From the NCBI GenBank assembly GCA_034406715.1, contig CP137871.1, positions 806,001-870,000 of the forward strand: DNA of 64,000 bases, read 5' to 3'. The notes under the pieces are model-generated. The model was not told where the DNA came from and did not search any database. It was given only the letters and a program-made list of their open reading frames with translations. The DNA is from Rhodotorula mucilaginosa (Eukaryota > Basidiomycota > Microbotryomycetes > Sporidiobolales > Sporidiobolaceae). Shown one piece after another: positions 57,054 to 64,000 of the stretch. How positions within the stretch are numbered: position 1 is the stretch's first letter; every line of letters begins with the position of its first letter. The position numbers and the translations under genes were made by a program.

Positions 57054-58337
57054 ACAGATGGTCTACACGAGGTAAAGACTGGAAGGGTGCCGGCGAGTCG
57101 CGTTCAAAGTGGAGCTGCGGGGCCGAGACGTCCGAATCGTTAAGCGCTGACCGCGTGTCGGGGGCTCGAGCTGGTGAGAGGACTTGGAGATAGCGTGTCC
57201 TGGCACGCCACCAGGTGACTATGAGAGGACACGAAGCAGGAGGTCGGTCGCGTGCCACTTTGGTCCGGGACAAAGAGAAGTCGGGACGGACGCAGATCTG
57301 CAACTTGGGGTCGGCTTTGTCGCCAGCAAATCAGGAGCCACCAACGATCGACTGGAGCTTGGCACCGCGCGCGAGCCGATCGGGCACATCTACAGTACTG
57401 TACTCTTCCGCTCATCCTGCTGCAAGGAGCACAGGGCTACAGTATCGTCCACAGCCGGACTTGCTGCACCGGCAAGATGTGCATTCACCCCACTCGACCC
57501 GCCCCTGCGCATCCACCCGTCGGGCCTTGAGAGCGATCCTCCGAGGCCGCGATGCAGCTGGCTCTCGATCCTCCAAAACTGCTGCTTCTCTTTCCTCCTC
57601 CTCGCTTGAAACCCGGCTGACGCGTACAGTGGACCCATACACGGCCTGCCGAGTCACAGGCGAGACGCCCAAGCAACAGAACGCTTGCCCGCTGCGAATG
57701 CCAACGCTGTCGTCACCGGTCACCCTTCTCCTTCGCTCACCAAACCGCTTCGTCCTTCTCTCAAACTGCAGCTTCATCCGTCATTTCGTACTCCGACCTA
57801 GCACTCGACTCGGTTGCACTATGCCCCGCCACCGCTCCTCACACTGCAAACCGCCGACGAGCCACGTCAGCACCAGCTTCCGGTTATGGGCCGCGGCTAG
57901 GCCTGCCTGACGTGGCGTCGGCCGCTGATCGTCCTGCTCGCGTTCGCCGGTGCACGGTTCAAGCGAATCCGCACGCGCCTCGCTTGACTCGGCAGCGCTG
58001 GCCGCTACACTTCCTTGCTCGCTCCGACCGGAGAGACCTACGCACCCCTCTTCACCTAGGCTCCATCTGCCAGCCCGCCGCTCGCAAGTCTGAACGAGGC
58101 CGTCCGTTCCCTCGCTTTGCTATCGGCACCCGCGTTCCCGCTTATCTCTCCCGAGAGCCGCGCTCCCGCGCACTCGCTCATCCCCTTGCCACTCGCAGGT
58201 GTACGCTTCGAGGCTAGTCGATTTTGGTAAATGCTCCTCTCCAACGGACTGACCGTCCCTCCCGCGCACAGTCTCACCCACCAGCACAGCCGCACCTCCT
58301 CCTCGGCAACCACTCCGCCATAGCGACTGCCATCGAG
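57054..58337. other. Intergenic region between two divergent F-box genes
   Basis: About 1.3 kb, long for this window. Many open frames cross it, but none shows a domain or agreed splicing. CTGAC/CAG-like signals near 58190-58270 could mark a 5'-UTR intron of the downstream gene. No tRNA or repeat found. Confidence 0.4.
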
Positions 58338-59573
58338 ATGGCCTCATCCGAGACGCCAGCCGCAGCACCTCGTGGTCCACGCCGACTCCCTCCCGAACTC
58401 GTCGCCGACATCCTCGACTCGTTCGTCGAGTCGGCCCCGTCGCACGCGCTTCGCACCCCGGATCTTGCCGCCTTTGCCCGCGTCAGTCGCGACTGGATCG
58501 ACGCCGCCACGCCCCTCCTCTACCGCAACGTTCACGTCGACTCAAAGGCCCGAGACGGGATCCTCGACACGCTCGAGGCGAACCCGACCTTGCCGCCGCT
58601 CGTTCGCGAGTTGACTCTGTCCGGCGGCAAGTTGACGGCAGGCGACTTCCGGCGGTTGCAGACCACGCTGGAACGCTGCGAGGGGGTCACGAGCTTGGCG
58701 TACCACTGCTTCGACGACGCGTTCGTCGAGGACTTGACCTGGTGGATCTCGTCGACTTAGCCGCGACTACGGTACCTCCGCGCCGACCAATCCCAGTGCC
58801 TGTACGATCTCCTCGGGCGCTTGCCCAACCTCGAGACCCTCGTCGCGAGCTATATCGAGTTCCCCAATGTCGGTACCGCTACTGCTGTTCCCTCGCCACC
58901 CTCCTCCGGCCGCTCGAGCCCGTCCTCGTCGTCGTCATCTACGACGCCGGTCCGCCCGACGTTCCGCCTCAAGCGCTTCGACTCGGGCACGTCGCCCTTG
59001 CCAGCCAACTTTCAACTCCTAACGTCGTCGTCGCAATCGAGCCTCAGCTCGCTCGACGTACCCATCTCGAGCCTGATCTCGCAAGACTTGACCGGCTTCT
59101 CCTCGCTCGACCGCCTCACCCTCACCCTCGGCGAGCGATACCTCGCCGTTCCAGACCCCCGTATCCCACGTCCGCACGGCGCGAGGGACGAAGCGCGCTG
59201 CGTCCGACGGATCAGGCGACTTCTCCGCGGCGTCGAGGAGGCTCGAGTTCCCCTCCGCCACCTCGAGATCTTTGAACCGGCCTACGCCGCGACGAAGCCG
59301 TTCGACGCGGGCGTGTTTGAAATCGAGGGCTTGCTCGAGTCGGTGCCGGACAGCGTCCGATTAGTCGACCTCGCCACCATCGCCATCAGCGCCGACTACA
59401 TTGCGCGCGCGTTTGTGCGCACGGTCGCAAACTTGGAAGGCTACGCGCCAACATTCGACGTCTGCAAGAACGTCTCGGACATTGTCCTTCCTCGGTGCCT
59501 GGCCGGGGCGACCGGTTCGGCGGCGATGCACTCTGCGCTGGCCGCACGCGGCATCACCGTTCGCTGGGGTTGA
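58338..59573 (+). CDS. F-box protein with an in-frame TAG
   Basis: The F-box lies at the N-terminus: LPPELVADILDSFVE, then LAAFARVSRDWIDAATPLLYRNV. The frame meets TAG at 58758-58760 and then continues, in the same frame, for 271 codons with sensible content (PRLRYLRADQSQ, LLGRLPNLETLVAS, DLTGFSSLDRLTLTLGE). The whole span is 412 codons including both stops. The sequence on both sides of the TAG reads like one LRR-type protein. Either the gene carries a nonsense change, or a weak intron removes the stop: 58686-58760 (donor GTCACG) and 58725-58796 (donor GTCGAG) both keep the frame but have poor donors. The likely role of an intact product is an SCF substrate receptor. Confidence 0.6.
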
Positions 59574-59865
59574 TCCCATCACCCTCTGTCCTCTATCCGG
59601 ATACGCTGGTCGTATCGCTCCATCTCTTTGTTTTGGTCAGTTCTGCTTCGGGGTCATGTCGTACTCTGTAGTCTTGTCGGGTTGCAATTTCGACTTTCAC
59701 GCGCAAAAAGTTCCAGCTTGCTCATCAGCTCTTCCACAATCTCTCGCGCGTGCCTTAGGCAGGAAGCGCGCACGGCTGTGTGAAACTGCTCGGTCTGGAC
59801 ACCGTATGTGACAGACTGGACCCTCGATAGGCTCAGACCGCCGTCGCACCGCCCCCGTGTCAAAC

Positions 59866-62800
59866 ATGCAGCGCGACCTGTACGCTCCACCAGACGTCGT
59901 CGAGCTATCGGCGATGACGAGCGCAGCAGGTCAACAGACGAGCACTACAATGCGGCAGCGCAGAGGCAGGCGCACCAGCGCGGCGGGTGGGACAGCTCCC
60001 AGCTACGCCGAAAGCGAGTGGATCGAAATCATTCGCAGACAACGTGAGCCTTCAGGACGTCGCTCTTCGAGGTGTTGCGCTGACATGATCTACACGCGAT
60101 GCTTCCGTGCTCGAACAGGGGCCCGAACGGGAACCGGAGCGCTCAAGTTGCCGCGAAACACTTCTTCCAGTGCCGCTCCTTCTCCCGCTCCCGGGTCTCC
60201 GAACCCAAACTCGGACGTAGGCCAGACTTACCCACCTCTTGCGTCAAAAGGTCCCCCTCAACTCGCGAATGAGTGGGAGTTCTCCGGCTGGGGCAGCGTA
60301 CGCTTCGTCGAGCTCAATCCGGACGAAATCGAGGCAGCAGCGCGGCGGCGAGACGAAGACAAGAAGCGCGATGGGCACGATTCGCTCGGTGCTTGGTGAG
60401 CGAATCCTCGCCTGATACATGTACAGAAGATCTGGGCGTTCGCTAACACCGCATCTTTGATGCGTCAGGCTTGCGAGCGGTGTCGCCGGTGTCGCGGTGG
60501 CTGGTTCGCCTCTCTACGCCTTTCCCTCGCTCGTCACGGTCGCCGGTGTCTAGTGCGTATTAAGTCCGACCCGAATTACCCCGAGTCGGACTATTCTGAC
60601 TTTTCGTACAAGTACAGCTCGCCGATCTCGCTCCTCATCGCCACATTGCTCCTGGCGTTCTGGCGACCAATCATGGCCGATCTCGCGGCTGCCCTGCCCA
60701 TCTCCGGAGCAAACTATGCTTACCTGTGTGTGAACAGTTGCTCAAGGAAGTATGCGCAACTGCGGCCTGAGCTAATATACTCTTCGCCTGCCCAGACTGA
60801 ATGTATCAACTTCAGTTCCGTTCGCGCTCATCGGAGCAGCCGTCACCCTCCTCGACGACATCGCGACTTCGGTGGTCGCAGCCGCAACTGCATCCGTCTA
60901 CATCTCCGATCAGTCTCACGGCATCGTGGCCGCGAATTGGATGACTGTCGTCCTGCTCGGCGTCATCGCCACCGTTGGCCTGATCGGCGTGCGAGGGTCA
61001 GCCGGCGTCACCTTGGCCACACTGGGCCTGCATGTAAGAAGCGTCCCTTGGCAGAATGAGGATCAGCGTGCTTGAAGGGTGGACTGACACAGACCGCGAC
61101 TGCAGCTTCTTACGCTCGCCGTTCTGATCGTTTGCTCGCTCGTGCATTGGGGCCGGCACGGAAACGAAACGCTCAAGTCGAACTGGGAAGCCGGACAACT
61201 CCAATCCGCTGCCGAGATCGCGAAAGCTATCTATCTCGGGATCTGCATCGCCTTCCTCGGCGTCACGGGGTAAGCTTGGCGCAACTTTGCGTTTTCCCGT
61301 CTCTTGCACTGACTCGACATCTCCCATTGACCAGGTTCGAGACCGCGCCGGACTACGCCTCTGCACTTCGACCTTCTCCGCACGTCTACCCGGCCGTGCT
61401 GCGGTCGCTGCAGTGGATCGCGATCGCCATCAACGCGCCTCTCCTCCTCTGCACTTTCGCCGTGCTACCGCTCGAGCGCATCTTGAGCGTCTCGAGCGTG
61501 TTGAGTGAGTTGGGGCGGACGAGCGCCGGCAAGTGGCTCGGAATATGGGTCACGGTGGACGCGGTGGTGATTCTTCTCGCGACGATTCTCTCCGGTCAGT
61601 CTGCTCACCCATATCCTCTACTCAGTCTTCCGCGCTCGTACGCGTTCAATACAACGTACCACTGACTGAGAGTGGATCTTACCTCCGCCCTGGACAGGTC
61701 TTGTGGCGGCACTCGAGCTTTTACAGCGCCTTTCGCTCGATGGCTTCTTGCCTCCGAACTTACTCAAACCGATGCCGATCACCAGAGTCCCCGCTTTCGT
61801 CCTCCTCCTCTTCACATCCCTCTCAATACTGGTCTACGTCACGAGCGGAATGAGCTTGAGCGTGGTCTCCAGTCTGTAAGCCACGCAGTCTCGTTTCTCG
61901 AGCTTTTCGACTTGCTAACTCACGCTGCGCGTATCTTTGTTGCAGTTTCGCGCTCGTCTTCCTCTCCATCATGCTCTTCTACCCAATCTCGCTTCTACTG
62001 CTTCTGTACAACAGACCGACTCTTCTGGATTCGACTCGTCGATCGTCGTTTCTGCTCATCGTCGCGACCCTCTTGCTCGACCTCGTCCTGCTCGGCGGCG
62101 TCGTCGCTCACGATCCCATGTCAATCGCATACCTGGCAGGGTACGGCAGCATTTTGACGCTGCTTGCCTGGACTGCGGCATGGTGGGGGCGAGGAATGCG
62201 ATGGGCGTGGTGGATCGCCGAGCACGGCTTGGAATGGAAGAACGGCGCACGATGGTGCGTTCGCATGATCCGGCGTGCGAGGACAGGACGGGATGTGATC
62301 ATCCTGGTCAAGGGAGACGAGGTGAGGCTCGGTCTCCACCGCGGTCGTCGGAGCCGCCAGAGACCGATGATGCCAGCCGAAAACCCGACGCTGACCCTGG
62401 GACTGGCCGCCGTGGACAGATCAACAAGCTCTTCCGGCGCATGTCATACGTCGAGGAAAATGAGGCGACTTCGCACATCACGCTCGTCCATTTCTACGGC
62501 GACCACGCGATGTCGCCAGCGGGGCTGCCGTCCGACATGGACAAGCCAGTTGTCGGTGGCGAGCAGACGGAGCTACCCGTCTTGCTGGACGAGGAACGCA
62601 TTCAGCACACCGACATAAGTGCTGCGGGCCCTCCGGCCGAAGTCGATGCGATTCCGAGCGAGTTGGAAGCGAATGCGATGAGTGAGCCCGTTCAGGTATT
62701 TACCTGGTCGTCTTTTCCGTTGTCTTACTTGTTTGAACCCCTTTTGCAGTCCTGGACGAGGCGTTCCCTTCCATCACTGTGGTATGTGTACAGCCCTCCG

Positions 62801-63050
62801 AAGGCTTCCGACTGTTTCCCGTTCTGCGACGATGGTCGTTGAGGGAAGCTGACTTTCTCTCCCTCCGACTTGCTACCAGGACCTGGTGCTCGTCCGTGCG
62901 CCTTTTACGCCTGCCTGTGTACATGCTCTAGGCCATCAGCTTGGGATCAAAACTGGGCGCATGATGATGGGCGCACCGTCGGACGGCAGTCAGGGCGAGC
63001 GGGAATTTGGCGTGCGGGATCTCGCTGGCGTCCGGATCATCTCGGAGTAA
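59866..63050 (+). CDS. APC-superfamily permease (amino-acid type)
   Basis: About nine exons. A hydrophilic head of roughly 170 residues precedes the transporter core, which starts LASGVAGVAVAGSPLYAFPSL. Membrane segments follow: SLLIATLLLAFWRP, DLAAALPISGANYAYL, VPFALIGAAVTLLDD, MTVVLLGVIATVGLIG, LLTLAVLIVCSLVHWG, AIYLGICIAFLGVTGFE, WIAIAINAPLLLCTFA, VDAVVILLATILSG, PAFVLLLFTSLSILVY, LVFLSIMLFYPISLLLLL and FLLIVATLLLDLVLLGG. The first-helix GSPLYAFPS and ISGANYAYL fit the APC (amino acid-polyamine-organocation) fold. The tail is cytosolic and conserved-looking (FRRMSYVEENEATSHITLVHFYGD), with ITV|DLVLVRAPFTPA and GVRIISE at the end. Substrate unknown. The start is MQRDLYAPP. Confidence 0.75.
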
Positions 63051-63410
63051 GGACAGCGGCACCCGGCCTGACATTGTTACAGTATTGCCTTTCACTGTGT
63101 GGCCTTCACTGGAGTAAAACGAGCGAGAATGAATGCGAGCCCATCGACTTTTCACGCTCGAGTTTCAAGTTGCCCCTGTTTCTCTTGCGAGCGATCAGTC
63201 CAGTGACGCTCCGTGTGCGAACACGTTCGACACCCGGCGCGTACGCGAGCAAGGTCCTAGCTGCTGGTAATACGGGCTCGTACAGCTCCGCTCGATCACG
63301 GCCCCCGACACGAGTCCAAGAGCTGCCCGCCTGCACGCGCCTCGCCTCGCCTCCTCGCAAGAGTCGAGTCGAGCCGCTCGAGCGCCTGCACGGCAAGCTC
63401 GCCGTAGGCC
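63051..63410. other. Spacer between the APC permease and RhoGAP genes
   Basis: 360 bp between two plus-strand genes; probably 3' UTR plus promoter. No RNA gene or repeat seen. Confidence 0.4.
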
Positions 63411-64000
63411 ATGACCGATGCAGAGGGACCGCCACCGACCAAGGCGTCGCTCGTGCGCTGGCGGAACGCGTTCGCGCGGGTGTGGTCCGGCCACGCACGA
63501 GCAAACAAACAACCGGGATCAGGCGCATCATCTGCTGCTGCCCTCGCCGCTTCCGCCGGACCGTCGACCGCCAGGACCGCGCCCTTCTATTCGCCTCCCG
63601 GTCGAGGACTCGAACCAGGGCAGGACGGGCGCGGGAGGGTGTTTGGAGTCCGCCTTGAGGAGAGCTTGCAGTACGCCTCGGTCGCCATCTCGATGGTCGC
63701 CCCGGATGGCAAGCAATACGTCTACGGCTACGTTCCCATCGTCGTCGCAAAGTGTGGCATGATGCTCAAGGAGACCGGTACGCTGAACTCGTACTCCTCG
63801 TCCCAACTCGTCGTGTTGCTGATCACCCCGCCGCCGACCGCAGCGACGCAGACCGAAGGAATCTTTCGCGTGTCTGGCTCCAACAAGCGCATCAACCAGC
63901 TGCAAGCAGTGTTTGACCAGCCGCCGCGGTACGGCAAGGACTTTGACTGGACCGGCTACAGCGTCCACGATGCGGCGAGTGTCTTGCGGCGGTATCTCAA
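63411..64000 (+). CDS. RhoGAP-domain protein (cut by the right edge)
   Basis: The first exon starts MTDAEGPPPTKASLVRWR and carries a Ser/Ala/Pro-rich linker. Next is VFGVRLEESLQYASVAIS, the usual start of a RhoGAP domain, and VPIVVAKCGMMLKET. A 65-nt intron (donor GTACGC at 63780, acceptor CGCAG at 63844) leads to TQTEGIFRVSGSNKRINQLQAVFD, containing the arginine finger in GIFRVSGS, and SVHDAASVLRRYLK at the edge. The catalytic Arg is therefore present. The protein stimulates GTP hydrolysis by a Rho/Cdc42-type GTPase and so acts in polarity or wall growth. The domain near the N-terminus without a LIM or PH region in front argues against Rga1 and Bem3, but the rest of the gene is outside the window. 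Confidence 0.85.
   Translation, partial: MTDAEGPPPTKASLVRWRNAFARVWSGHARANKQPGSGASSAAALAASAGPSTARTAPFYSPPGRGLEPGQDGRGRVFGVRLEESLQYASVAISMVAPDGKQYVYGYVPIVVAKCGMMLKETGTLNSYSSSQLVVLLITPPPTAATQTEGIFRVSGSNKRINQLQAVFDQPPRYGKDFDWTGYSVHDAASVLRRYL

Overview
The window is nuclear DNA of a GC-rich basidiomycete yeast. Nearly every gene is broken by several short introns of about 50-130 nt with GT(R)NG donors, CTGAC/CTAAC-like branch sites and CAG acceptors. The gene set is fungal: KAR9, tropomyosin, RTC4, URB2 and SMP3. This, with the packed layout, fits a red yeast of the Rhodotorula/Sporidiobolales type. That taxonomic guess is inference, because no rRNA or marker gene lies here. I see no transposon, virus-like element, CRISPR array or secondary-metabolite cluster.

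Layout. 0-10 kb: an RTC4-type protein (cut by the left edge), an S9 prolyl-oligopeptidase-type peptidase and KAR9. 10-19 kb: a membrane-anchored TPR protein, a thioredoxin-fold protein without CxxC, tropomyosin and the splicing factor RED/IK. 18.8-26 kb: the DDX10/Dbp4 helicase, CENP-X/MHF2, tRNA-Pro(AGG) with an intron, an F-box gene and tRNA-Lys(CTT). 26-35 kb: URB2, a Maf-type nucleotide pyrophosphatase and BNA1. 35.5-48 kb: an F-box gene, GPI mannosyltransferase SMP3, a tandem pair of unknown paralogues, a small hydrophilic protein, mannose-6-phosphate isomerase and an inositol-type sugar transporter. 48-64 kb: NOSIP, ADE1, a large membrane class-3 lipase, two divergent F-box genes, an APC-family permease and the start of a RhoGAP gene (cut by the right edge).

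The genes do not form one pathway. They are a housekeeping mix: ribosome biogenesis (Dbp4, Urb2), splicing (RED), spindle and actin (Kar9, tropomyosin), the Fanconi/kinetochore histone-fold protein MHF2, NAD and purine synthesis (Bna1, Ade1), sugar phosphates and GPI glycans (Pmi, Smp3), and transport. Several divergent pairs share promoters of 100-190 bp (tropomyosin/RED, DBP4/MHF2, F-box/SMP3, NOSIP/ADE1), and several convergent pairs have stops only 80-190 bp apart.

The least explained items are the tandem paralogues at 39.3-41.6 kb, the CxxC-less thioredoxin-like tail-anchored protein whose second intron is almost entirely a CT microsatellite, the 917-residue TPR membrane protein, and an unusual set of very small exons and non-standard splice sites. 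All gene models were read by eye from frame, splice-site and family patterns. Where exon joins were computed, the frame closes and I give them. Where 5' ends are unresolved I say so.
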